Shown piece by piece: positions 42,817 to 56,100 of a stretch of 64,000 bases of DNA (its first letter is position 1; each line of letters begins with the position of its first letter). The notes below the pieces were generated by a model. It was not told the DNA's origin and searched no databases. It saw nothing but the letters and a program-made list of their open reading frames with translations. The position numbers and the translations under genes were made by a program. The stretch spans positions 1,550,001 to 1,614,000 of the forward strand of contig JAUIZM010000017.1 of NCBI GenBank assembly GCA_030848705.1, read 5' to 3'. The DNA comes from Heracleum sosnowskyi. Its lineage: Eukaryota > Streptophyta > Magnoliopsida > Apiales > Apiaceae.

Positions 42817-45394
42817 TTACTTAAGTTCTTCAATGTCAGGAACTGTCCTGAGATAATCTGTAAGTAGTCTTCTTTCAGCTCTTTCTAGCTCAGCAGTCAT
42901 AATCTCTTTCAGCTCCTTAAGTTCTGGATCTCTTTCACCAGTCTGATATATGGCAGCCCTCAGAGAATAAATGCTGTTTTTATTCATCTCATTTCCAAGT
43001 CTTATAAAGAAAGACTTATCAGACTCTAGATTGAACTCTAAGACTCTTATTCCCAGTGCAGTTCTGAACCTTGCACTATTCATCTTCATCTCTACCAGCT
43101 TTCCATGAGCATCTCTATATTTAGGAATATAAGCACTTGAAATTCTGGCTCCAAGCAAAACTTTAGACTTCATCATTCTCTCTCTCAAAACTTGAGCAGC
43201 ATTATGAGTACTTTGATTTTTCACTTTCAGCAGATACAAAACATACTCCAGCTCTTCCCATAGCTTCAGATGAATGTCAGATTCTCCAACTCTATAAACT
43301 CTTCCATCAGCCATGAAGTATAACAAAAACTCCTTTTTAATTCCTTTGTGATAGATCATCTGAACAGACTCTAACTTGTCAAGGCTTTCTTGAGTTACCC
43401 CAACACCAGGTTCTGCCAGTGATGTATGATCTAAAGGACTGTTATTTATTCTTTTCTCTCTATGTGATCCCAAACCAGATTTATCATAAGATTCCTTTCC
43501 TAACACTGATCTGGTTTGAAGAAAATTCACATTTCCTGGCTTCAGAGTTTCATCTCTAGTTGGTTTTCCAAAAGTACCTTGGAGTTGTGGAGATATCAAT
43601 TGAATTTGTACAACTTGAGCAGTGTCAGAGGTTGTCACAACTTTAGCAGAATTATCAACTTGAGCAACGTCAGTGGTTGATTGATTAGGTCTTGATTCAA
43701 CTTGAGCCATGTCAGAGGTTGAATGAGCCTTCTTTGACAACTCAGGTTCTTCAATCAATTTACCTTTACCCTTATCAGTGCTTGCTCCAACAGGCCTCCT
43801 TGAGTATTGTAAACTCTGTTGAGAGTTCACATTCTCTTTAATAGAAATTCCTTGTTCCTTTCTCCTAGGAGCCTTGGCAGCCTTTTTCTTATAAGTTCCA
43901 GCTTCAACCTTCTTCTTATGCTCTTCAGCAAGAATCTGCATTTCAGCATCCATATCTTCAACTGTGGCTTCACCACCATGTTCTTCCAGAAACAGCTTAG
44001 CTGCAATCTCTTCATCAGTAATTGGATTAGCTGAAATCACTAGACTTTTAAGTCTTGAAGAAGATTGAGCACCAGAGTTTGTCAGCTTAGCAGAGTTTGA
44101 CCTAAGTCTCCCTTGCTCTTGAGCAGATTTTGACCTTCTCTCTGATTCTTTGCTTCCACCATCTGTTGCATCATCCCTCCGTCTTAGAGTTTGAGCCCTT
44201 TTGCATTTGTCTTTAGGAACTCTCTCCCCCTTTTTGACATCATCAGGAATAAGTACAGATGTCAGCAATTCTAAAGATGCAGCAATAGAATCAATCTTTG
44301 TAGACATTACATCTTGATTGCTCTCAACTTTGCTTAGTCTCTGCTTGATTTCTACCTGATCCTTGATCATAGAGGAATATTGAGCTCTATCATTCTTCAA
44401 GGCCAATTCCTTAGCAACAATATCATTCCTCAGGCCTATGACAGCTTTGTGAGTCTCATCAAAGCGATTGTGCAAGGATTTAACTTGAACAATTGTAGCC
44501 TTCAAATGTGTCAACAACTCAGGATTTGAAATTTCTTTAGCAGATTTTGTCACAAAGTCAGCAGCCCTGTTAGCAGGAAAAATACAGTCTGCCCCTGACC
44601 AATTTGCAAAGTACATCTCCCTATAATGAGCTTCAGTTGCATGTTGATTTTCCTTGACAGACTCTGCAGTAGGATCCCTTAGAATAGGTATTGAGTCATG
44701 GTCATCAGAGTCTGAAAGTGCAATATTTATCCCAGAGTTTGCATGATCAGAATTTACAGAAGTGTGATCATCACTGTCAGAAACAACTCTGTCTTCATCA
44801 ACATTTTCTGCTATAGGCTCTGCAGCTTCTTCAACTATATTCTCTGCAGTAACTTCAACAACTTTCTCTGTAGCAGCATCAAGGATTTTCTCAGAAGAAA
44901 CTGTTCTTGTTGCCTGATCAACCTCTTCACCTGTTTCAAGAACCTGATGAGTAACAGAGATAATCTCTGTATGAGTAGCCAAAGACTCATCCATAACCAC
45001 TGTTGGTTGATCAGCTACCACATCCTCTGTATCACCAACACTGCCCAACTCCTCAAAAGTTGCAGTAAGATGTGCTTCAAGATTCATGTCCAAAGGATCA
45101 ACAAAGTTATCAACATCAGCATGTGCATCATCTGTTCTGACATTAACAGCATCATTGTCTTCAACCAACTCATCAACATTTACTCTGTCCTCTGTAGGCA
45201 CAGTAGCTTCAACAACATCATTCTGAGTAGCTTAAATATTGACATCAGCCTCCTGAGTAACAACATCAGGAGCTTCATTCTGTTCAGCTTCAGGAACAGC
45301 TTCAGTATCTAACTCATCAAAAAGATAGTCAGCTACCAATCTTCTTCTTCTTTGATGCAGAGTTTCAATATCTTCCTCATCATCAGAACGTGGT
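42817..45394 (-). pseudogene. E4 extra frame, C-terminal part
   Basis: This is the 3' two thirds of the extra frame on the far side of E3. It has the acidic middle region, the TSD-AQV repeat (SDMAQVES, SDTAQVVQ) and the C-terminal domain ending LLTDYLRTVPDIEELK, closely matching E2. An in-frame TAA lies at 45232-45234. Taking one TSD copy, the N and C parts together measure 3,573 nt, an exact multiple of three, so the insertion is the only large break. Confidence 0.85.
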
Positions 45395-46807
45395 TGAAAG
45401 GCATATGTTTAGGCCTATTAATATTCCGATGAAACAACTTAATTTAAACAAGTATGTAATAAGTAAATAATAAGTTAATATGTCACAGGAATCTTAGAGA
45501 GTTTTATCTGTCAAGAGAATGGAGAATTAAAGTCATCTACAGACTTGAAGTTATTCTACATTGAAAGAAGTTCAATTTATTGTTCAAGCCTCAGTGAAGT
45601 ATTCAAGGAAGTGGATTTACTACGGTGACAGAGATTTCCAGTTGGTGACAGAAGAAGTACAGGATACAAAGTTTAATCAGAGCTAAAGAAAAGAAGCCAC
45701 AGCTTTAAATGTTTTAAAGATGAAGAACTTTCATTTGATGTCAGTTATTCATGAACCAGACAGTGCATCGAATGACGACGTCAATCAGTGGAATTAAATC
45801 ATCTACATTCAGTGGTTTTCAGGAGATAGAGGAAACTTGGTTTTAGATTAAATTCCTTTCATGTTAAGTTAATTTAATTTATAATTTAATTCTATTAGAA
45901 TTAATTTATTTATTAGATTAACTAATTTAGTTGGCTAAATTATTTATTAACTTAATTCTATAAGAGAATTAATTTAATCTTTAATTTAATCTAACTAAAT
46001 AAATTAAAAGGATTTTCTAACTAAACTTGTATGACCTTCAGAAAACTCGGTATGACCTGGTCTGTAAAAATCCCAAGTTCTACCGACTCCTTTCAGGTCA
46101 TACAGGTTCTGTGTGCTAGGTCATACAAGTTGTTTTTCAGGTTCTACCGAAAAAGGTTGGCAGAAATACTTGAGGTCATACCGGACACTTTTCTGAGGTC
46201 ATACTGATGAAGCATGGTTCTACCGAGCTTTATACATCAGGTCATACAAGTGTATTGTTTGTTTTATTAAATCATTTTGATTTAATTAACAGGTCATACA
46301 AGGCTTATGAAATGTGTTAAATAAACACGGCTGGACAGAAAAGGATGGACTGGAATTATCAAACACACAGAAGACAATTTTCTCTCAAGAACAGAAAAGC
46401 CATTTGATCTCATTTCTTCTCAAGCAATTAATTCTAGTTTGTATTGTTAAATCCAAACCACTAGAAGTTGATTACTTGTATTGCTTTGATTATCTAGCGG
46501 ATTTTTATCCCTATAATTTATCTCGAACTTGCTTTTAGCATTCGATCTTTTTATTACAAATATTAGAAAAGTTCATGTCGAATTTATTCTAAATTTATAT
46601 TAATTAGTTTGAGATAAATACTTTGTATCCATACTGTATTTGCAACACCCTTCAAGTTTAATATAGTTTATATTTAACTTGAATTTTGTTTCATTTATAT
46701 TCCGCATTAATTTGTTCTTAATTGTTAAATTATTCAAAGGACAAATTTCGATAAAACGGTATAGTTTGTATTCAACCCCCCTTCTACAAACTTATCAGGA
46801 CCTAACA
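45395..46807 (+). repeat. 5' LTR of E3
   Basis: TGAAAGGCATATG...CCTAACA. About eight copies of the word GTATGACCT/AGGTCATAC and three of GGTTCTACCGA lie at 46029-46300. A TATA-like taaataaac follows at about 46318. An AT-rich palindromic tract (ttaattta words) occupies 45865-46010. Confidence 0.93.
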
Positions 46808-46809
46808 AT

Positions 46810-46821
46810 TGGCATCAGAGC
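46810..46821 (+). other. Primer-binding site of E3
   Basis: tggcatcagagc matches the initiator tRNA-Met site except for one base (tggTatc in E1/E2). Confidence 0.85.
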
Positions 46822-46911
46822 CTTTTGATTGATATACAAATCAAAGATCCAATTGTTTTGAGATTTTTTCTTAAACTCTGAAATTTTTATTATTCTTAAA
46901 AATCTCAAAAG

Positions 46912-49151
46912 ATGTCTACTACACAGAAGGTTGGTACAGTAAAGATTCCCATGTTGAGTAGGGAGCATTATTCAATGTGGAAGAAGAAAATGCTCCTATT
47001 TCTTAAAGTTGCTAATCCTAAATACTTTGATGTGCTGAAGAATGGTCCCAAAGTCCCTATGATTATTGAGGGAGAAGTTATAGAGAATAACATTGTTACT
47101 AGGGCTGCTAGGATGTACCCTAAGGATCCCAAGGATTTCACTCCTGGTGAAAAAGAGGATGTTACCTTGGATGCCTGTCTACAGCTGATCCTTGTTGATT
47201 GTCTTGATCCTATCATGCATAATCATGTCCTAAACTGTGATACTGCCAAACACATTTGGGAAACTATAGAGATAATCAATGAGGGGACAGAGGAAGTTAG
47301 AGAGAATAAGCTGGAAATTCTCACCTCTCAATATGAGCATTTCAGATCAAACCCTGGTGAAGGTATCTCTGAGGTTTTTGAGAGATACAACAAATTAATC
47401 AATGATCTGAATCTTAATGGGAAGCGCTACACTATCAAGGAAATTAACAAGAAGTTCCTACTTACACTTCCACGTCATTTGGAGCATAGAATATCTGCCA
47501 TTAAAGAAGCAAGAGATCTTACAGAGGTTTCTTTGGAAAGACTGTATGGTGTTCTGAAGACCTATGAGCTGGAGCAGATTCAACAGGATGAGTTATATGG
47601 AACTGGGAGGATAGTGAGTACTTCTACTGCACTGGCTGCTGAAGTCCCACGGAAACTAGAAGTGAAGGCTGTTCAACCTTCCAGTTCTAACATGAATGTT
47701 ATTGATGCTGAATATGGATTAACATCCATTGATCAATCTGGTGGTGACTTCTATTCTTTAGAGGAACTTGATCAGCTGGAGGATGGTGATTTGGCTTTGA
47801 TAGTCAGGAAGTTTGGGAAGTTCAGATTCAAAAGGAATCCAAATCTTAAGTTCAGGCCCAGATTTCAGAGAGGTGGATCTTCCTCTTCAAGTAGCACAAG
47901 GGGTGGCTACAAAACTGGAACTGTGGAAAGGAGCACAATCAGATGCTACAATTGCAATGAGTTGGGTCACTTTGCTACTGAATGTAAAAAGCCAAAGCAA
48001 GTGACAAGGAACTCATTTGATTCTAGAAAGAAGAATAAGATTGGGAAAGCTTATGTTGCTGAAGGAAAGAGTTGGGATGACACTGACAGTGATGAAGAAG
48101 CAGGTGAGATTGGGAACCTTGCTTTAATGGCTAAAGAGGAAAGCACTTCATCTAGATACATGTCAGAGGTAAAGTTCACTGACACTTAAATGATTCGTCA
48201 TCTTGCTGGCACCTTAGATTGTGCACGCACTGAAAATGATAGAATAATTCTTTTAAACACAAATCTTGAAAATGAGATAAAAGAATTAAAACTAGTGCAT
48301 GTTAATCAGGATGAACTTACTGAAAAAATAGCATTTCTTGAGAATAGGGTTAAATGTTATATTCAACTGGAAACCATTCTCAAGGAAGAGAATAGTGAGC
48401 TTAAGACTAAAGCTAATGCCTATTACAACTCTTGTAAGACGGCTAAAGAGATTCTCAATAAACAAGCTATTGGTAATCATGTCAGTATAGGTTATGGTTA
48501 TAATGAGGCTGTTGGATTGCTTGGCATTAATTCCCCTTGTAGATTCAGTACTGAAGGAAGGGGTATTCCATATATGCTTAAGGGTATTGAAACACCCTTC
48601 TGTAAGAGTCCGAGGCAGATCCTCTAAATGAATACTCTATCATTATTGCTGAGGAGATTCGTGAAGAAGATATTTCTTTGGAAGTTGCACAGTCCAAAAA
48701 GTGTATATCTGATATTCCAGTCAAAGTTGCTACAACTAAAAAGACTAAATTAGATATCCATAAGTTAGATCAAAACAACTGTAGAAATAACATGCCTGTT
48801 GTTAATTCTTCTCATAAAGCATGTGGTGTGATAAACTGCATGTCTTGTGCTTTTAATGTTATGTATGCTTACTTTAATAAAAAGCATGTATCTAAAGATA
48901 AGACTGCTCCACGCCAACATGTTAATAATAAGAAGCATGTTAGAGCTAATACTACTAGTCCTCCTAAGACTAGAGTGGATTCATTTATCCCGAAGCCTAC
49001 TCAGAAATGTGTTAAGGCTGGTTATAAATGGAAACGCTCTTTTGTGAAAGAGGTTGAAGTAGTTATAGTTAAAAATGTTGTTTTGCCTGACAAAGGCCAG
49101 TTCTTTAAGTATGCCGGACCCAATCAAGTGTGGGTTCCGAGGAAGGACTAA
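46912..49151 (+). pseudogene. gag: E3 gag, broken
   Basis: The N-terminal copia gag region (residues ~10-230: EHYSMWKKKMLLFLKVA, SQYEHFRS) is followed by a zinc knuckle CYNCNELGHFATEC at about residue 345. A TAA at 48187-48189 stops it; the frame reopens at once to 48627, then a frameshift near 48610 moves it to another phase (48678-49151) ending in VWVPRKD. The Lys-rich last part has His/Cys clusters but no clear second knuckle. It is larger than typical copia gag, as in E1/E2, but not functional as it stands. Confidence 0.85.
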
Positions 49152-52100
49152 TCAATCTGATATTGCAGGGAGTTAAACAGGTAAATCGTGTTATGTGGAT
49201 TCTTGACAGTGGTTATTCAAGGCATATGACCGGAGATAGAGCCCTGCTATCAGATTTGGTTGTGAAATCTGGCCCAGTAGTTACCTTTGGAGATAACAGC
49301 AAGGGTATTACGAAAGGATATGGCTGTTTGAAGTACGGAAATGTTATCATTGAAGATGTATCATTTGTGGAAGGTCTGAAGTTCAATCTTCTCAGCATCA
49401 GTCATTTCTGTGACAGAGGATATGTTGTTTCCTTTGAAAGAGAGAAGTGTCAGATCCTTCACAAGAAGAATGGAAAGCCTGCTCTTCAAGGAGTAAGGAA
49501 AGGTGACTTGTTCATAGCTGATCTGAACTTTGGATCCAAAGATGAAGTAAATTGTTTTTATGCTAAAGCTTCATCAGATGATAGTTGGCTATGGCACAAA
49601 AAGATGTCTCACCTTAACTTCAAAACAATGAACTCTTTAGTCAAGAGGGAATTGGTTAGAGGTTTGCCTCAGATGGAATTTACACAGGAAGGACTGTGTG
49701 AGGCATGTCAGAAAGGAAAGTCAAAGAAAGCTTGTCACAAGGGCACTGACACATCATCAATAACTGAACCACTTCAGCTACTGCACATGGATTTGTTTGG
49801 TCCAGTGAATGTGATGTCCATGTCAAAGAAACAATATGCACTTGTGATTGTTGATGACTATTCAAAATATACATGGGTTTTATTCCTACATTCCAAGGAT
49901 GAGACCCCACACCTGGTGATTGACCACATAAAGTTGATTGAGCTGGATTCTAGATTCCCTGTTAGAGCCATAAGGTCAGATAATGATACTGAATTCAAGA
50001 ATGCCATTCTAAATGACTTTTGTGCTGATAAAGGAATAACAAGACAGTATTCTGCCCCTAGAACTCCTCAACAAAATGGAGTAGTGGAAAGAAAGAATCG
50101 TACTTTGATTGAAGCTGCTAGGACTATGTTAAGTGAGTCCAAAATTCCAACGTACTTTTGGGCTGAAGCAGCGAATACAGCTTGTTATACTCAGAATCGA
50201 ACTTTAATCAACAAGGACTTAATGAAGACTCCGTATGAGATCATGAACAACAAGAAACCAACTGTCAAGTACTTTCATGTATTTGGAGCAAAATGCTTTG
50301 TGCTTATAGATGACAATGTGAAACGTGGCAAGTTTGATGCAAAGGCACAAGAAACTATTTTTGTTGGTTATTCCAGAAGATCTTACAGGGTCTACTTGGT
50401 TGGCAGTCACACAGTAAAGGAAAGTGTCAATGTTACTTTTGATGACACTAACCTCCCTAATATCCAAAAAGAAGATTCATCTGAGAAGTTGAAGTTTGAT
50501 AACTTGCCAGAATCATAATCAGATGATGGAGCCCCACCTGAAGTTATTGCTGGTAATGATAATAACAATGATGATAATGATCATGGTGGTGGTGGTGGAA
50601 ACACTGGTAACAATGGAGATACCACCAACACTGGAGAAGAATCATCAAGGCAATCAAGCAACAACTCAGGGGGAGCAAATGAAGGATCAACTAGTCACTC
50701 ACAACATCAAAGTGAATTTCAAGGCGAATCATCAAGATCAAATCTTCCAAGACAGACTGTATGGAATAGAGCTCATCCTTTTGAGCTGATCATTGGTGAT
50801 CCAGATGTTGGAGTTAAAACTAGAAGTGCAACTCAGAATGAATGTCATTATTCAGCATTTCTATCTAAAATGGAGCCAAAGAAAACTGAGGAAGCACTGA
50901 CTGATCCAGATTGGGTGATTGCTATGCAAGATGAACTCAATCAGTTTGAACAACAACAAGTCTGGAAGCTGGTACCCAGGCCAAAGAACAAGAAAGTAGT
51001 TGGTACAAGATGGGTATACAGGAACAAGCTAGATGAGGATGGCATTGTTACAAGGAACAAGGCAAGACTGGTTGCACAAGGGTATTCACAAGCTGAAGGC
51101 ATTGATTATGATGAAACCTATGCACCAGTGGCTAGACTTGAGGCCATCAGGATGTTCTTAGCATTTGCAGCTTATTCCAATTTTAAAGTCTATCAAATGG
51201 ATGTTAAGAGTGCATTCCTGAATGGTGAGCTTGATGAAGAAGTGTATGTGGAACAGCCCCCTGACTTTGAAAATCAGGAGCTGCTGGACTTTGTGTACTT
51301 TCTCTTCAAGGCTATCTATGGTCTCAAACAAGCCCCAAGAAAATGGTATGACACTCTCTCTGGTTTTCTTTTAGAAAATGGTTTTGTTAGAGGTATCATA
51401 GACAAAACTCTTTTTTCAAAGAAACACAAAAGTGATATGATATTAGTCCAAGTCTATGTGGATGACATCATATTTGGGTCTACTAATGATAATCTCTGTA
51501 AGAGATTTGCTGAGCTAATGCAGAGTAAGTTTGAAATGAGTATGATGGGTGAGCTGAAGTTCTTTCTTGGATTGCAAGTAAGTCAAAGGTCAAATGGTAT
51601 ATTTATTTTTCAATCCAAGTATCTCAAAGAACTCCTCAAGAAGTATCACATGGAGGATTCAGCATCAGCAAGGACTCCATCTTCAACAGCAGTCAAACTT
51701 GGAGCTTCTGACAATTCTATCAAGGTAGATGTTACAAGCTACAGAGGTATGATTGGCTCCTTACTCTATCTTACTGCTAGTAGACCAGATATTATGTATG
51801 CTACATGCTTGTGTGCAAGGTTCCAAGCGGACCCTAGAGATGTACATCTCGTTGCTGTGAAAAGAATCTTGAGATATCTTAAGGGTACACCTAATCTAGG
51901 TATCTGGTACCCTAAAGATTATGGTTTTAATCTTGTTGGATATACAGATTCTGATTATGCAGGTAGTGTTGTGGATAGAAAGAGTACCTCTGGGAGTTGT
52001 CAATTCCTAGGAGGTAGGTTGATTTCCTAGTATAGCAAGAAACAACAAACAGTTTCCAATTCAACAGCAGAAGCTGAATATATTGCTGCTGGAAGCTGTT

Positions 52101-52405
52101 GTGCTCAGATCTTATGGATAAGGAATCAATTAAAGGACTATGGCTTTGCATTAGACAAAATTCCCATTTTGTGTGATAATACAAGTGTCATAGCAATCTC
52201 CAACAACCCTGTGCAGCACTCGAGAACGAAGCACATTGATATCAGGTATCATTTTATCAGAGAGCATGTCATGAATGGAACTGTGGAGTTACACTTTGTA
52301 CCCACAGAAGAACATACTGCAGATATATTCACTAAATCTGTTGACGAATCCACATTTATCAAGTTAGTTGGTAAATTGGGTATGTTAAACAGTCTTAGTG
52401 ATTAA
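49130..52405 (+). pseudogene. pol: E3 pol: protease, integrase, reverse transcriptase, RNase H
   Basis: Protease motif is LDSGYSRHMTG (the usual Cys is Tyr). The integrase D,D35E triad has codons at 49790, 49979 and 50087; the residue after RSDN is Asp instead of the usual Gly. RT has YVDD at 51455-51466 and RNase H starts YTDSDYAGS. The frame is broken by TAA 50516-50518 and by TAG 52028-52030 within the RNase H region, and ends at TAA 52403-52405. Its start overlaps the gag end in another phase and has no ATG. Confidence 0.9.
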
Positions 52406-52749
52406 CATTATCTCTGTCATGTTTGTTCTTTCAATAAATTCATTTTCTCTTGTCATTTAACTGATATTTACTGCCAATTCTCATCTAATATTACATGCTT
52501 GTAAATTTAAATAGCTCTGAATATTTTATTTTCTTTAAAAATATTTTTCTCATATTTTTTAAGTGGAGAAATGTATTTTTATTGAAAATATATTTATTTA
52601 GAATTATTTAGGTGTTTTTCAGATTGTAAATATTGTTGTTTAAATATTTTTGCAAGTTTATTTTAATTTACTGCATTTTTATAGATATTATGCATTTTTT
52701 TTGTAAAATATTTCTCTTTTTAGTTTATTTTCTGATTATTTTCTGTTGT

Positions 52750-52965
52750 GTATACTCGGTATGACCTTCTCTCAGGTCATATTAGTACTCGGTATGACCT
52801 CTCTTAAGGTCATACTGGTTTGTAATTTTATTTTTTATTATTATTCAGTTTTTAATTTGGTTTTACTCGGTATGACCTGAAGTCTGTTAGCTTCATTTCT
52901 CGGTATGACCTGAAAGAAAAACTCGGTATGACCTGCCCTTAGGTCATACCGAGCTGATCAGACCT
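52750..52965 (+). repeat. Reiterated GTATGACCT words in the post-pol spacer of E3
   Basis: Five copies of (c)tcggtatgacct and three of aggtcata(c/t) occur in about 215 bp, ending six bases before a TATA box. The same word fills the LTR. The preceding spacer from 52406 is AT-rich with no gene. Confidence 0.88.
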
Positions 52966-52970
52966 CTGCC

Positions 52971-52978
52971 TATAAATA
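52971..52978 (+). promoter_or_regulatory. TATA box of the E3 extra frame
   Basis: tataaata follows the word cluster directly. A CT-rich leader and an intron-like stretch separate it from the extra frame. Confidence 0.55.
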
Positions 52979-53181
52979 GTTGAAGACTTCAAGTTCTTTT
53001 CTCTCATTCCTTTCTAACTCAAGTTTTTACTTAGTTAACTTTGCTCTGGTTTGTGTTTTATTCCTAGAACAACGAACTATTGCAATTTTTTCTTGTGAAT
53101 TACTTGGGATTTTATTTCTTCTCTGTTTAATATTATTATTAATTACTGCTTTATTTTATTTTATTTTCTTATTTATTTTCA

Positions 53182-56100
53182 GTGGCTGTTGAGTTTGTTG
53201 TTGAACGTTTTAATAATTACGTTGGCTATTGTGATCCCCTTAAGTGTTCTGTTGAACGTTTTAGGCCATGGATTCGTTTTTTAAATGAACAGTCAATTGT
53301 TAGCTATGCTATCTCTACTTCTGTTGATTTAAAGATTGAACCCCTTCGTCTTTTATGTTTAACTGCTGTTGTTGCTGAAGATATGCGATCTTTCACGTTC
53401 ACTATTTCTGATCGTCAGTACACAGTAACTAAGGAGATCTTTTGTCAAGTACTTCATTTTCCAATTGATAATCTTGTTGGATTCCCTACCGATGACGAGT
53501 TAGTTCAATTTTTCTCTAGTATTAATTACCAAGGGAATATTTTTCTTCCTCGTCTGAATAAGGCTAATCTAGCTTGTGAGTGGGATTTGTTCTTTGACTG
53601 TCTAGCCAAAGTTTTTAGTAATTCTACCAAGAACAACTTTCCAGTCATCACTTCTGTTTTACAAAACATTGCCTATGTTGCTGTTTTCAATGTCAGATTG
53701 GACATAGGGACACTTGTCTGGGATCTCTTGATAAGGAGGATTTTCAATTACCCTAGAGACATTGAAACTGGGAAGAAAGTTAAATGCTTCTATTCTCGTT
53801 TCTTATCTCTAGTGTTAAATCATGTTCTTTCTGATGAACATAAAACATTTTTCCAAAACACTCCTTTTCAAGTCCCCGCACACACTAATCCTGCTATATA
53901 CTCTAGTTTGTCCACTAATCCTAAGTCTGGAATGAGACCGATAGTTCCACCATCTTATCTGCGACAGATTCTTCAACCACAATTACCACTATTATTTATT
54001 GAACATCCAGTGGGTGGATCCTCGTCAGCCGGAACTTCAATGGTGCCTCCTCACACCATGGCACTTCAGGTAATATATCCTCTCTCATCTGCTCTACTAA
54101 CCCAAGAGGTTCTTAGGATTGATCAAGGGGTTGAAGAACCACAACCTCTGTCCCCGGTCATAGAGCCACACACAGAGTCAAATCCATTGACCGCTCCCCT
54201 AGAACAACCGGCTACAACAAGATTGAGAGAACAACTTGAAGTAGATATTAATGTGAGTGATCCCACAGCTCTGCCTCCACCACTAAAGAAGAGAAGAACA
54301 CTCCTTGAGGCATCTGTAAGCCAGTCTGTATCCTCCCAAAAGGATATGGATTCTCAAAAGGCCAATGAACAGTTACTAGAGACATCCTCTTAACAGGATG
54401 AATCTATTGAAATTCGCCATCAGGCCATGACATTATGTACAGAGTCAAGCACTCTCCCATTAATCACAATGGGAACAAATACTTCTGAAACAATAGTAGA
54501 GACTCATGCACAGGACACTCTGAGAGGAGAGCACATAGGAATGCTTGTTGAAACAGTGCCTACCATTGTCACGGTAGAAGAGCCTTCACAGGCTTCAGAG
54601 GGAAAATCTGGTTCTTTGCCCACTATAATAGAACCATTTTCTCCCCTCCCAGAGGGAACATCTCTGGCTCCCCTAAGGGATTCTTCACTCGCAGTTTTAA
54701 CTGGAGAAAGTGAAGGGCAACATGGTAAGTCCATCCCTGAAGCAATTCAGCTTTCACTTTCGGGTGAATTTTTGGACTTTACCATGGATTGGGATTCGCG
54801 AACTCCCATTGCACCACCAGTGACCTCTCAAGAAGGGGCTATGGTGATTTTTCCTGCAGGTACTTCAACTCCAAACATGGATAGACAGCTAGTGGTTAGT
54901 TCTGAGAGACAAACACAGAGCGATACACAAGCACGTGAGGTGAATGAAACACCATCGAGAGAAATTGAGATGAGTGCACACAATGACACATACACTGCTT
55001 CTTTATTGGCTCAAATAGCTGGTCTACAGAAACAACTTCAACAGACCCAGGCTGAAAAAGAAATTCTCAAGGCACAAGTGGTTGAACAGTCTTCTTCTTC
55101 CACCTCTGTAACTAATCAGCTGGGTCCTATTAGAGATGAGATAGAAGGAGTGAAGGTCACATTGATCCCCAAAATGAATGTTGTTCAAGAATCACAGGTA
55201 TTGATGGCTTCAGATATGTCAGAGCTGATAGTTTCTAATGTTGAGATCAGGGAGGCTGTCAAGCAGATTCCTATTATTTCAACTAGGGTAGACTCAATTC
55301 AGGAGACTGTTGATGAACATCAGTGGTTCAATGATGTGAGGTTTGCCAAACTTGAAGGAGTGATGCAACATCTGAATGAGGGCATGAAACATCTGTATAC
55401 CATGATCAAGAACTCACATCAACCCAATGCTGAACAGAAGAAATTCTTTGAGGGTGATGATGATGAAGAGGACAATGATGGCAAGGATAAAGCAGGAGGA
55501 GAAGGAAGTAGGAAGGAGGATCCCAAGTCTACTAAAGCTAAATCTGTAGAGGATTCCTCAACTAAGGGGGAGAATAAGGGTGGAGTAGCTGGAGGTCAAG
55601 AAGGAGTAAAGGATAAGGAGAAAGAAAAAGATGTTGATCAAGAAGGAGTGTTACCTGATGATGAGTTTGTTTTTCAAGGTGAGCAAGAATATACAAAGTA
55701 TGATAGTGATCAAGCAGATGGTGAAGAAGGTGAAGTGAATGTGGAGGACTGGGATGATCAAGATGATTTGTACAATCCAGATCCTGCCTTTGAAAGGGAG
55801 ATTCTCAAGGAAAGGGCAGAAATAAGGAGGAGAGAAGAGGAGAATGTTAGAGTAGCTGATATCATCTCCCAGAAGCTTAAAGTTCAAAAGGTTGAGCATG
55901 AAGTCAAACAAAGTCTTCATAGTCTTCAAGTCAAGGATAGGAGGATGGATATCAAGTTGAAGATTGGAGAGAGATGGGATCAGGCAAGGGAGTTATTTGC
56001 AAAGCCCCAGAAGTCTTCTAACAATGATGTTCAATTCTTAAAGGTATTGAAATCTTTTAGCAGTGCTAACCCTGATAATAACATGTACATGAAAGCTTTG

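Noticed and set aside
44743..45312. 189-codon plus-strand frame opposite the E4 extra frame
   Set aside because: Shadow of the acidic coding region on the other strand; low-complexity Ile/Ser/Asn composition.
45865..46010. AT-rich palindromic tract as a separate MITE
   Set aside because: Present at the same position in both E3 LTRs, so it is part of the LTR.
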